DNA of 64,000 bases from CAYOHG01 sp964465125 (GTDB lineage: Bacteria; Planctomycetota; Phycisphaerae; UBA1845; Fen-1342). The stretch is from the NCBI GenBank assembly GCA_964465125.1, contig CAYXIO010000009.1:1-64000 (forward strand), read 5' to 3'. The notes beneath the pieces are model-generated. The model saw nothing but the letters and a program-made list of their open reading frames with translations, was not told the DNA's origin and did not search any database. Both the position numbers and the translations under genes were made by a program. How positions within the stretch are numbered: the stretch's first letter is position 1; every line of letters starts with the position of its first letter. Below are positions 54,893 to 63,139 of this stretch, piece by piece.

Positions 54893-57496
54893 ATGGAACC
54901 CATCGCGTTGTCCGCGAGTCGAGACTTTCCAGCTCGGTGCTTCGGCGCCTCCGTGCCCCTCATTCTCCGTGCCGCCGTGCCTTCGCGCCTCCGTGCCTTT
55001 TGGCCTCCGTGCCTTTGCGCCGTTCTGGTCCCGCTTCTGCTCATGTGCGGCCAGGCCTGGGCGCAGGAGACAACCGCCGAGCCCGCCGGTGCGAAGCTGC
55101 TCAAGACCGACTCGCGCGCGCCGTATTTGCACCGGCTGACGCTTTACGACGCTGCCGGCCAGGCGATCGACCCAAGCAGCGAGTCCGCGCCCCCCTATTC
55201 GCCCAAGATGACCTGCACCAAGTGCCACGCCTACGGAGAGATCGCCTGCGGCTGGCACTTCAACTCCGGCTCGGCGAGCGCTGTCGGACAGCATCCCGGC
55301 TTTCCGGATGAAACGGCGGCCGGCCGGCCAGGCGAGCCGTGGATTCTCAGCGACGCGCGGCTCGGCGTTCAGATTCCGATCTCGACGCGCGGCTGGCCGG
55401 GCACCTTCACCCCGGCGCAGCTCGGCCTGACGAATTGGCAATTCACGCTGCTATTCGGCCGACACCTCGCAGGCGGCGGACTGAGCGAGCCCGATGCGGA
55501 GACCCTCGCCGCTTCGCCCGAGGCCAAACGCTGGGCCATCTCTGGTTCGCTCGAAGTCGATTGCATGGTCTGCCACGCGACGATGGCATCAGGCTACGAT
55601 CCCGCCGAGCTTGATCGACAGGTCGAGCGGCAGAACTTCCGCTGGGCGCCGACCGCGGCGCTGGGCCTGGGGATTATCCGAGGCGACGCGCGCGGCGTCT
55701 CAGACGAGTTTGATCCCGAGATGCCCCCGCCGCCCGATCGCAGCGACCTCGTGCTGCCCTGGGTTCAATACGATCGCGCGAGGTTCGACGGCGACAGCCG
55801 CGTGCTATTCGACATTGCGCGCCGGCCGCCCAACGAGCGCTGCTACTTCTGCCACAGCGTGCGGCTGATCGAGCCGGACGAAGCGCGGGTCGGAGAAGGG
55901 TCCGAGGATTGGGCCGTGCCGATGGATGTGCATCTGGCCAGCGGCCTGAACTGCGGCGACTGCCATCGCAACGGCATCGATCACCAGATAACGCGGGGCG
56001 CACCTGTCAGCGGCTCGACGCCGGATTCGAGGCGTGCCTCGCTGACCTGCGAAGGCTGTCATCTGGGAACGGCGAGCGAAGCGGTATCGGTTCACGCTGC
56101 TTCTCAGCCAAGCCTGTTCGCGCAGGAAGCGCGTGCCGGCGGGCGCTACGGCGCGCCGCACCCTCAGCACGCCGGCATTCCGCCGCTGCACTTCGAGCGC
56201 CTTGCCTGCACGACCTGCCACAGCGGACCGTGGCCCGGCGCCTATGCGGTGCGCGTGCAGACCTCGCTGGCGCACGGCCTGGGAGTCGGTTCCAAGGAGC
56301 GCCGCGACGACGCCATGCCGCAGATCGTCGAGCCGGTCTTCGGACGCTACGTAGACCCGAAGCGCACGGGCCGACCGAACCTGATCCTCAGCGAAACGAT
56401 CACGCCGCATCGGCTACTGTGGCCGGCCTATTGGGGCAGGCAGCGCGTGGGCGAGATCGAGCCGCTGCCGACGGAGTTGGTCGGCAAGGCCGCCGGACGG
56501 ACGCTGGCGCGCGTGAAGGGAAAACCGTATGAGCAGCCGCCCGGCCGGCTCAGCGACGAGCACATCGCGCAGGTTCTGACGGCGCTGAAGTCGAAGCTGG
56601 GCGAGGGCGAGCAGCCGGTCTACGTGCGTGAGGGTCGGCGGTACTCGCTGAACGACGCCGGCGCGCTGGAAAGCGTCGAGAGTGAGGCGGCGGCGGCGCT
56701 GGCGTGGCCGCTGGCGCACGAGGTTCGCCCCGCCGCGCAGGCGCTAGGCGCGCACGGCTGCACCGATTGTCATGATCCGGACGGCGCGATCTTCTTCGGC
56801 CGCGCGGGCGTTCGGCCAACGGCTGAGAACCCGGCGCCGGCACCGGCGATGTCGGAGTTTCATCGCTACGACCCGGCTCTGGCACAGGCCTGGGCCGCCA
56901 GCTTCGCGGCACGCGAAGTGTTCAAGTGGATCGGCATGTCCGTGCTCGCGGTGATTACGCTGGTGGTGCTGCGCTACGCGGTTGGGGGGCTGGGCTGGCT
57001 GGCGCGTGCGGGCGGCGGCGCGGGCGCGCCAACGAGCGATCCGCCGGCCCTCGCGGGCGGAATCGGCTGGGGCAGGGCCGCGTCGCTCTTGCTTCTGCTG
57101 GGGGTGCTGGCGCAGACCGCAACCAGCTTCGCGGCTGAGTGGCTCGGCTCCCAAGTGAGCGGCTGGACGCTGCTGGCGCACGTTGCGCTGTCGCCGATCC
57201 TGCTGCTCGGGCTGGTGCTCGTGGTGTTCCTGCGGGCCGAGCACAACCGGCTCGATCGGACGTCACGCCATGGGCTGAGCGTGCCGCAGCGCCTGCTGTT
57301 CTGGATCGTGCTGCCGCTGGCGATCCTCGTGGTGGGAACGACGTTCGCGGCGATGCTGCCGCTCTTCGGTTATGCTACGCTGCGATGGTTGATCGAGGTG
57401 CATGAAACCTGCGGCCTGCTGTTGCTGATCGCGACCGGGCTGCACCTGCTGGCGGCGCTGGGTGGATCGAAAGCCGAAGTCGAACGCAGGAAGTAG
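54893..57496 (+). CDS. Seven-haem membrane cytochrome with C-terminal membrane domain
   Basis: 867 residues from ATG 54893; a GTG at 54953 is another possible start. A signal peptide region (AVLVPLLLMCGQAWAQ) leads to an exported domain with seven CxxCH sites: CTKCH (about residue 108), CMVCH, CYFCH, CGDCH, CEGCH, CTTCH and CTDCH. Four hydrophobic segments follow from about residue 690 (VFKWIGMSVLAVITLVVLRYA, SLLLLLGVLAQ, LLAHVALSPILLLGLVLVVF, LLFWIVLPLAILVVGTTFA), with His residues that might bind b haems or quinol. It could pass electrons between the membrane quinone pool and a periplasmic acceptor. The N-terminus overlaps a short repeat patch. Confidence 0.82.
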   Translation: MEPIALSASRDFPARCFGASVPLILRAAVPSRLRAFWPPCLCAVLVPLLLMCGQAWAQETTAEPAGAKLLKTDSRAPYLHRLTLYDAAGQAIDPSSESAPPYSPKMTCTKCHAYGEIACGWHFNSGSASAVGQHPGFPDETAAGRPGEPWILSDARLGVQIPISTRGWPGTFTPAQLGLTNWQFTLLFGRHLAGGGLSEPDAETLAASPEAKRWAISGSLEVDCMVCHATMASGYDPAELDRQVERQNFRWAPTAALGLGIIRGDARGVSDEFDPEMPPPPDRSDLVLPWVQYDRARFDGDSRVLFDIARRPPNERCYFCHSVRLIEPDEARVGEGSEDWAVPMDVHLASGLNCGDCHRNGIDHQITRGAPVSGSTPDSRRASLTCEGCHLGTASEAVSVHAASQPSLFAQEARAGGRYGAPHPQHAGIPPLHFERLACTTCHSGPWPGAYAVRVQTSLAHGLGVGSKERRDDAMPQIVEPVFGRYVDPKRTGRPNLILSETITPHRLLWPAYWGRQRVGEIEPLPTELVGKAAGRTLARVKGKPYEQPPGRLSDEHIAQVLTALKSKLGEGEQPVYVREGRRYSLNDAGALESVESEAAAALAWPLAHEVRPAAQALGAHGCTDCHDPDGAIFFGRAGVRPTAENPAPAPAMSEFHRYDPALAQAWAASFAAREVFKWIGMSVLAVITLVVLRYAVGGLGWLARAGGGAGAPTSDPPALAGGIGWGRAASLLLLLGVLAQTATSFAAEWLGSQVSGWTLLAHVALSPILLLGLVLVVFLRAEHNRLDRTSRHGLSVPQRLLFWIVLPLAILVVGTTFAAMLPLFGYATLRWLIEVHETCGLLLLIATGLHLLAALGGSKAEVERRK
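54946..55021. repeat. Degenerate GTGCC-type repeats at the start of the haem gene
   Basis: Units near CCGTGCCTT, CCGTGCCGC and CGCGCCTC recur in this stretch, resembling 27901-27960. They encode part of the putative leader (RAAVPSRLRAFWPPCL), so the true start could be affected. Confidence 0.5.
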
Positions 57497-57586
57497 GCTC
57501 GCGCCAGGCCGGCAGCGGAGCGGATCGCAGCCGCCTGGGCCGGGCCGCCTGCGAGGATGTTCGTCCGCCGTAGAAGGAGGTTGAGG

Positions 57587-58309
57587 ATGAGCCGTTGGAT
57601 TGCCGGTTCCGTTGGTGGCCTGTTCGCCGCGCTGATGTTCTTCGCGGGAGCCGCGCTCGCTCCCAGCACCGCTCGCGGCGATGACAAGCCGGCGGCTCAG
57701 GCGGGAGGCGACAAGACGCCGGTCGAGATCGTGCTGCCGAAACCCGCGTTCAAGGGCACGCCCAAGAACGCGCCGCCGGGGACCAATCTCGAGCCGCCGC
57801 GCAAGGGTCCGCGCCCGCCGCTGCTCGCGCCGAAGGGAACCAAGCTGCTCTCGCGCGGCAAGCCGGTGACCGCCAGCGACACCGAGCCGATCATCGGTGA
57901 GATCAAGTTCGCGACGGACGGACAGAAGGAAGCGAACGAGGGTTCTTATGTCGAGATGGGGCCCGGCCTCCAGTGGGTGCAGATCGACCTGAAGGAGCCG
58001 TGCGACATCCACGGCATCGTCGTCTGGCATTTCCACAACAACGCGCGAGTCTACAAGGACGTCGTGGTGCAGGTTGCCGACGACGCCGACTTCGTCAAGC
58101 ACGTCCGTACGGTCTACAGCAACGACGTCGACAACTCCTCCGGCCTGGGCGTCGGCACGGAGAAGGAGTACTGGGAGACCTACGAAGGCCGGCTGATCGA
58201 GGTCGCGGGCGAGAAGGCCCGCTTCGTCCGGCTGTACAGCAAGGGCAACACCGACGACGACCAGAATCACTACACCGAAGTCGAGGTCTACGGCATCTCG
58301 TCCAAGTAG
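57587..58309 (+). CDS. Exported discoidin-like (F5/8 type C) protein
   Basis: 240 residues with a signal peptide (cleavage near STARG). After a Pro/Lys-rich linker (KGTPKNAPPGTNLEPPRKG) a beta-sandwich begins: VTASDTEPIIGEIKFATDG, WVQIDLKEPCDIHGIVVWHF, RVYKDVVVQVADDADF, RFVRLYSKGNTDDDQNHYTE, matching the pattern of discoidin domains that bind sugars or surfaces. ATG 57587 has AAGGAGG 8 nt upstream. It sits 90 bp after the haem gene and before the hexosaminidase on the same strand. Confidence 0.78.
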   Translation: MSRWIAGSVGGLFAALMFFAGAALAPSTARGDDKPAAQAGGDKTPVEIVLPKPAFKGTPKNAPPGTNLEPPRKGPRPPLLAPKGTKLLSRGKPVTASDTEPIIGEIKFATDGQKEANEGSYVEMGPGLQWVQIDLKEPCDIHGIVVWHFHNNARVYKDVVVQVADDADFVKHVRTVYSNDVDNSSGLGVGTEKEYWETYEGRLIEVAGEKARFVRLYSKGNTDDDQNHYTEVEVYGISSK

Positions 58310-58495
58310 AACTCCTCGATTCCTGCCGCGCAGGGCAAGCTCGGGCGCGCGTCTTCGCGCCCGCGCCGCCGCGGACCAGACGAACCCCGCGCCGCGCTTC
58401 GGTCCGCCGCTGTGCGCTTTTCCCCCGTCGCTGCCTGTCGCTTCCTTGCGAGTGGCAGCCCGCGGGCTCTTGGTCCGCCACTTGCAGGAGTCAAC

Positions 58496-60790
58496 ATGCA
58501 CCCGCTGCGCCGGATTGTGCTGACCTGTCTGACCCTCTTATGCGTGTGCTCCATGGCCTGGACCGACGACTTGGCGACTCATCCGCCCAACCTTGTGCCG
58601 CAACCGGCGCGGCTGACGCTGTGCGACGGCACGTTTTCGCTCGCCGGCGCGCCTCGGATCGTGCTGGAATCGGAATCCGCGGAACTCGGCGAGATCGCCG
58701 CGCAGCTCGCCGGCTGGCTGCGCGAACGCGTCGGCATCGAGGCGCGCGTTCAGCACGGCGCGGCCGGCGGACCCGGCGCGATTACGCTTTCGTTGAAAGG
58801 CAGCGCGGACGAGCTGGGCGCCGAAGGATACACCCTCTCGGTCGCGCCCGATGGCATCCGCCTGACTGCTGCGAACCCGCGCGGACTCTACTGGGCGGCC
58901 CAGTCATTGCGGCAGTTGCTGCCCGCAGCGCGCTCGACGGCGCCGACAAGCAAGCCGATTGAGCTTCCGGCCCTGGAGATCGTCGACGCGCCGCGCTTTC
59001 CGTGGCGCGGAATGCTGCTGGATTGCGGCCGGCACTTCATGGACAAGGAGTTCGTCAAACGCTGCATCGATCTGCTCGCGCTGCACAAGCTGAACGTGCT
59101 GCACTGGCACCTGACCGAGGATCAGGGCTGGCGCATCCAGATCCGTGCCTATCCAAAGCTGACCGGAATCGGCGCGTGGCGCCGCGCCACGCGCGACAGC
59201 GAGCAATCGCGCGATGCGCAGGGCCGCTACGGCGGCTTCTACACCCAGGATGACGTGCGCGAGATCGTCGCCTACGCCGCCAGCCGGCAGATCACGATCG
59301 TGCCTGAGATCGAGCTGCCCGGCCACAGCGTCGCGGCGCTGGCCGCTTACCCGGAGCTCTCCTGCACCGGCGGACCGTTCGAGGTCAGCACCGAATGGGG
59401 CGTGCACGACGATGTGTACTGCGCCGGAAACGACGCCACCTTCGCGTTCCTCGAAGCTGTGCTCACCGAAGTGATCAAGCTGTTCCCGTCGCCGTACATT
59501 CACATCGGCGGCGACGAGGTTCCCAAGACGCGCTGGAAGGCCTGCTCGAAGTGCCAGGCCCGCATGAAGGCGGAGGGTCTCAAGGACGAGCACGAGCTGC
59601 AAAGCTACTTCGTGCGGCGAATCGAGCGCTTTCTCAACGCTCACGGTCGGCGGCTGATCGGCTGGGACGAAATCCTCGAAGGCGGCCTGGCCCCCAACGC
59701 GACGGTGCAGTCGTGGCGCGGCATGAAAGGCGCCGTCGCGGCGGCCACCAGCGGGCATGACGTGATCGCCTCGCCGACGAGCCACTGCTATCTGGACTAC
59801 CCGCAGCTCGCCGACCCGCGTTCGCCCCGCTGGATGGGCCTGATCACGCTCGAGCAGTGCTACGGCTTCGACCCGCTGCCCGCCGAGCTGAACGAAGAGC
59901 AGCAGCGGCGCGTGCTGGGCGTGGAAGGCAACGTCTGGACCGAGCGCATTCCGCAATCGCGATTCGACATCATGGCCTATCCGCGCTTGTGCGCACTGGC
60001 CGAGGTCGGCTGGTCGCCGGCCGCGGCGCGCGACTGGAACTCATTCTCCACCCGCATGCGCACGCACCTCGCGCGGCTCGACGCGCTGGGCGTGCAGTAT
60101 TTCGTCGCGCCGCCGCGCCTGGTGGGGGCGACGTTTGAATTCGTCGACGGTCTCGACGTTCGGCTCGAGGCCGATTTCGACGAGGTGGTCTACACAAGCG
60201 ACGGAAAGGCTCCGGCTGCGGATTCGCCGCGCTTGTCCGGACCGCTGCACCTGACCGAGAGCACGACGGTACGCGCGTGCACGCGCCTGACCAACGGGCG
60301 GCTGAGCGAACCCGTTACGTTCAAGTTCCGCAAGCTGAGGATGAACAAGGCCGCCTCGGGCGAGTCGCAGGCCGGCGTGTCGTGCGATTGCTTCGAAGGC
60401 CGCTGGCAGCAGCTCCCGGACTTCTCGTCGCTGCGACCCGCCAGCCGTCAACTCATGCAGGGTCTCACCGTGCCGCCGCAAGCTCGGGCGAACGACTTCG
60501 CGCTGCGCTTCACGGGCTGCTTCGTCGCGCCGCAGGACGGACTCTACACGTTTCACCTGACCGCGGACGACGCCGCGCGGCTGCGCATCGGCGAGACCGA
60601 CCCGCTTTCGCTCGAAGCCCGCTGGGATGCGGGGCCGTCTTCAGCGAAGGTGCTGCTGCAACGCGGGCTGCACCCGCTGACGCTGGAGTACTTTCAGATC
60701 GGCGGCGAACGCGAGCTGAAGGTGGAAGTTGAGGGGCCTGCCTCGGCCCGCCAGCCGGTGTCGCCCGAGGCGCTGCGTCAGAGGCCCTGA
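58496..60790 (+). CDS. Exported GH20 beta-N-acetylhexosaminidase with PA14-like tail
   Basis: 764 residues with a signal peptide (cleavage near SMAWT). An N-terminal GH20b-like domain is followed by the GH20 barrel: RFPWRGMLLDCGRHFMDKEF, LNVLHWHLTEDQGWRIQI, VPEIELPGHSVAALAAYPEL, and the catalytic pair in PYIHIGGDEVPKTRWKAC. WDEILEGGLAPN and VEGNVWTERIPQ complete the site. A PA14-like domain fills the C-terminus (CDCFEGRWQQLPDF, FTGCFVAPQDGLYTFHLTAD). It releases terminal GlcNAc or GalNAc, so the organism degrades chitin-like or glycoprotein glycans. Confidence 0.94.
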   Translation: MHPLRRIVLTCLTLLCVCSMAWTDDLATHPPNLVPQPARLTLCDGTFSLAGAPRIVLESESAELGEIAAQLAGWLRERVGIEARVQHGAAGGPGAITLSLKGSADELGAEGYTLSVAPDGIRLTAANPRGLYWAAQSLRQLLPAARSTAPTSKPIELPALEIVDAPRFPWRGMLLDCGRHFMDKEFVKRCIDLLALHKLNVLHWHLTEDQGWRIQIRAYPKLTGIGAWRRATRDSEQSRDAQGRYGGFYTQDDVREIVAYAASRQITIVPEIELPGHSVAALAAYPELSCTGGPFEVSTEWGVHDDVYCAGNDATFAFLEAVLTEVIKLFPSPYIHIGGDEVPKTRWKACSKCQARMKAEGLKDEHELQSYFVRRIERFLNAHGRRLIGWDEILEGGLAPNATVQSWRGMKGAVAAATSGHDVIASPTSHCYLDYPQLADPRSPRWMGLITLEQCYGFDPLPAELNEEQQRRVLGVEGNVWTERIPQSRFDIMAYPRLCALAEVGWSPAAARDWNSFSTRMRTHLARLDALGVQYFVAPPRLVGATFEFVDGLDVRLEADFDEVVYTSDGKAPAADSPRLSGPLHLTESTTVRACTRLTNGRLSEPVTFKFRKLRMNKAASGESQAGVSCDCFEGRWQQLPDFSSLRPASRQLMQGLTVPPQARANDFALRFTGCFVAPQDGLYTFHLTADDAARLRIGETDPLSLEARWDAGPSSAKVLLQRGLHPLTLEYFQIGGERELKVEVEGPASARQPVSPEALRQRP

Positions 60791-60814
60791 ACGTTCGGTC
60801 CCCCGTGGGGTCGC

Positions 60815-61477
60815 CTACTCGACCACGAACGGGTGGTGCACCACCGCGACCCCGTTCGGCAGGCACGACGCGACCGAGTCCTTCAATCGGGCGGGCTGAA
60901 GATCGATCGGCTCGGGCGGGGCCGCGTCGTTCAGGCACGCCAGCAGCGCCGCCTCGCGCGCCCGGTCTGAAGGCAGGTCATCCCCGCGGCGGGCGACCGC
61001 GAGGAAAACGGCCTGCTCGATCGGCGGCGCGTCGGAGACGTCCAGCACGATCTCGAGCGGCTCACCCGCCTCGAGTCGCGCCAGCAGCGCCCCTTCGCTG
61101 AATTCGTGCAGCCGCCAGCTCACGCACCCGCAGTCGCTGTTCCACCCGCGAAACAGCACGACGGTGTACACGTCCTGCTCCGAGCACGAGCGCAGACGAT
61201 CCAGCCGCGGCGCGTCGAGCGATTCGCGCGTCGGCAGGTACTCGATCGACACCGGGATGATGCCGGCCCGCGCGGCCGCGGACGAACGCGGCGTCGGGCG
61301 CTGCGGCGCGTTGCTGACGATCATCAGCAGCGCAATCGCCGCCGCCACGCCTGTCAGCCAGTCGAGCGGCTGCCGCCTGCGCGCCGCCCACGCGACCGCA
61401 ATCGGCCGGTCGTCGGGCAGGCTGCGCTCGCGTTGGGCCAAGTCGAGAATCAGGCGCTCCAGAGCATCATGTTCCAC
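60815..61477 (-). CDS. Membrane protein next to ECF sigma, possible anti-sigma factor
   Basis: 220 residues from a GTG at 61477. A cytoplasmic N-terminus (MEHDALERLILDLAQRERSL), a single membrane segment (LTGVAAAIALLMIVS) and an exported part with Cys pairs (GWNSDCGCVSW) fit the layout of membrane anti-sigma factors. No zinc-binding HxxxCxxC motif is visible, so the role is inferred from position only: it starts 30 bp after the ECF sigma stop on the same strand. Confidence 0.6.
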   Translation of the reverse strand: MEHDALERLILDLAQRERSLPDDRPIAVAWAARRRQPLDWLTGVAAAIALLMIVSNAPQRPTPRSSAAARAGIIPVSIEYLPTRESLDAPRLDRLRSCSEQDVYTVVLFRGWNSDCGCVSWRLHEFSEGALLARLEAGEPLEIVLDVSDAPPIEQAVFLAVARRGDDLPSDRAREAALLACLNDAAPPEPIDLQPARLKDSVASCLPNGVAVVHHPFVVE

Positions 61478-61507
61478 GGGCAGACTCCCGCATCGCTGCT
61501 ACAAGAG

Positions 61508-62122
61508 TTATTCCGCCGAGCCTAGCAGGTGCTCGACGGTTTCGTTCGAGAACCCAGCGGCTTCCAGCGAGCGCTGTAACTTCCTGTAAGCATTGACCTT
61601 GTGAAGATGGGCGCTGCTCGGAGCCAACCCCAGTTGCTCGGCCAGAGCGCGCTCGGACTCGCCCGCGCCCGTTCCCAGCACGATCGCCCGCTCCAGCTCG
61701 CTGAGCGAATCGGACCCACTCTGTTGGTGAATCGCGGCACGCAGCGCGTCCAACAACGCCGCGTAATCAAGCGCATGGTCCGGGCCGGCGGACGGGTCGC
61801 TCGCGGCGGCGTGCAGAAGCTCGTCGGGGACCGGCTCGGCCGCGCGCCCGGCGCGGCGCTCCTGAAGCCAGACGTTGTTTGCGATGGCGTAAACGAACGT
61901 GCTGACCGCGGCCCTCTGCGGGTTGTAGCGCCCGCGGCGCAGCGACTCCCACAGCAGCGACCAGGTTCGCTGGAGCAGATCGTCCACGCGATCCCAACGT
62001 CCGGTCAGGCGCTGGCCGAACAGCCGCCGCAGCCCCGGCGAAAGCTGCTCGATCACCGCCGCGACGGCTTCGCGATCGCCGGCGGCGACTCGTTTCCGTA
62101 GTTCGTCGGCTCCTTGGGGCAT
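61508..62122 (-). CDS. ECF-type RNA polymerase sigma factor
   Basis: 204 residues from ATG 62122 (a TTG start 6 bp upstream is also possible). Region 2 is at about 35-95 (RVDDLLQRTWSLLWESLRR, FVYAIANNVWLQERR), and region 4 at about 140-190 (LSELERAIVLGTGAGESERAL, AEQLGLAPSSAHLHKVNAY). It is followed 30 bp later by a membrane protein that may be its anti-sigma. It is a different type from the sigma at 24547. Confidence 0.85.
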   Translation of the reverse strand: MPQGADELRKRVAAGDREAVAAVIEQLSPGLRRLFGQRLTGRWDRVDDLLQRTWSLLWESLRRGRYNPQRAAVSTFVYAIANNVWLQERRAGRAAEPVPDELLHAAASDPSAGPDHALDYAALLDALRAAIHQQSGSDSLSELERAIVLGTGAGESERALAEQLGLAPSSAHLHKVNAYRKLQRSLEAAGFSNETVEHLLGSAE

Positions 62123-62312
62123 GGGCAAGAGGCTACGTCAGCGGTGAGGAATTGGCAAAGCGGGCGGCGTCCTCTCGCTGCCGGTGGCGTGTGCCCGACG
62201 CGCGCCCGAACCCGCTGAGGCAAGCCGCGGGCCGGGACCCACTGCCGTGTCGGCCGGGTGCCACTGCCGCGTCGGCAGCGCGCCTTGTCGGACGGCACGG
62301 CCTCGGCGGCGC

Positions 62313-62624
62313 TCAGCGCAGCGCCAGCCACGCGAACGCGCCGGCCAGCGCCAGAACGAGGACGATCCAGAGCGCTCGCGGGCGCGACGCCGCCTTCAGC
62401 ACGATCGCCGCCCCGCAATGCGGGCAGTAGTCCGTCTGGTCGTAGATTTCGCGCCGGCAGTTCGGACAGGGAAGCGTGTCGACGGAGCCGTCGGAATCGC
62501 CGAAGCGGGCGACGTCGGCATCGTCCGGCGCATCGTCGACCGAGTCGTCCGACTCCGGCCCGTCGGCGTCCGACCAGGCCTCGTTCTCCCAGTCGGCGTT
62601 GTCGTGGTGCGCGCTGCGGCTCAA
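62313..62624 (-). CDS. Zinc-ribbon membrane protein
   Basis: 103 residues from a TTG at 62624, which has GAGG 5 nt upstream; a longer frame would begin inside the tRNA-Leu gene and is rejected. An acidic segment (DADGPESDDSVDDAPDD) precedes a double zinc knuckle (LPCPNCRREIYDQTDYCPHC), then a membrane segment at the very end (ALWIVLVLALAGAFAWLAL). The function is unknown. Confidence 0.65.
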   Translation of the reverse strand: MSRSAHHDNADWENEAWSDADGPESDDSVDDAPDDADVARFGDSDGSVDTLPCPNCRREIYDQTDYCPHCGAAIVLKAASRPRALWIVLVLALAGAFAWLALR

Positions 62625-62692
62625 GTCGGCCTCGCATCGGACGGGGGTCGCCGCGGCCTGCGGAAACAACGGGCGCGCGCGGGGCGCTGCAC

Positions 62693-62778
62693 TGCCGAAG
62701 GTGGGACTCGAACCCACACTCCCTGTGAGGGGAACGGGATTTTGAATCCCGCGCGTCTGCCAGTTCCGCCACTCCGGC
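62693..62778 (-). tRNA. tRNA-Leu (CAA)
   Basis: Minus-strand cloverleaf of 86 nt. Acceptor GCCGGAG pairs with CTTCGGC, the anticodon stem CGGGA/TCCCG holds loop TTCAAAA (anticodon CAA), a long class II variable arm follows, and the T loop is TTCGAGT. No CCA is encoded. Confidence 0.95.
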
Positions 62779-63139
62779 GTGGCTTGCGTCGCCGGGTTGG
62801 AGACTACAGAGCGCGTTTCGCGGGGTCAAGCGGCGAGGTGAGCGCGACAGCAGGGCGCGGTGACTCGGCTTGAGCAGGAAACGGGTGAGTTGCCCGTACC
62901 GCCCTGCGCGCACGACCCTGCGCGTACGACCGTGCCCGTACTACCCCGCGAAACACCGCCGCCGCCCGTGGCCCGCGGTGGGGCGCCGAGCGGCGGCAGA
63001 TGTTCGTGTCCTGAGTTCGGACCGTTGCGGACGGCGCGATGGTCCGGCGCACTCTTGGATTTCCCGCGGTGTCGGGCACCCGCGGACGACCCGGAAATCG
63101 CCGTCGGCCACAGGGGGCCGACGCTGCGGGCCCGGCTGA
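62779..63139. other. Intergenic region between tRNA-Leu and the partial gene
   Basis: No gene is supported in these 361 bp. The hairpin at 63103-63122 is the only structured element I see. Confidence 0.45.
63103..63122 (-). terminator. Hairpin downstream of the partial secreted-protein gene
   Basis: GTCGGCC (63103-63109) pairs with GGCCGAC (63116-63122) across a 6-nt loop, 18 bp after the minus-strand stop. The following U content is low, so it is a weak candidate. Confidence 0.4.

Noticed and set aside
62625..62717. N-terminal extension of the zinc-ribbon protein
   Set aside because: It would start inside tRNA-Leu; a TTG with a ribosome-binding site at 62624 is more plausible.
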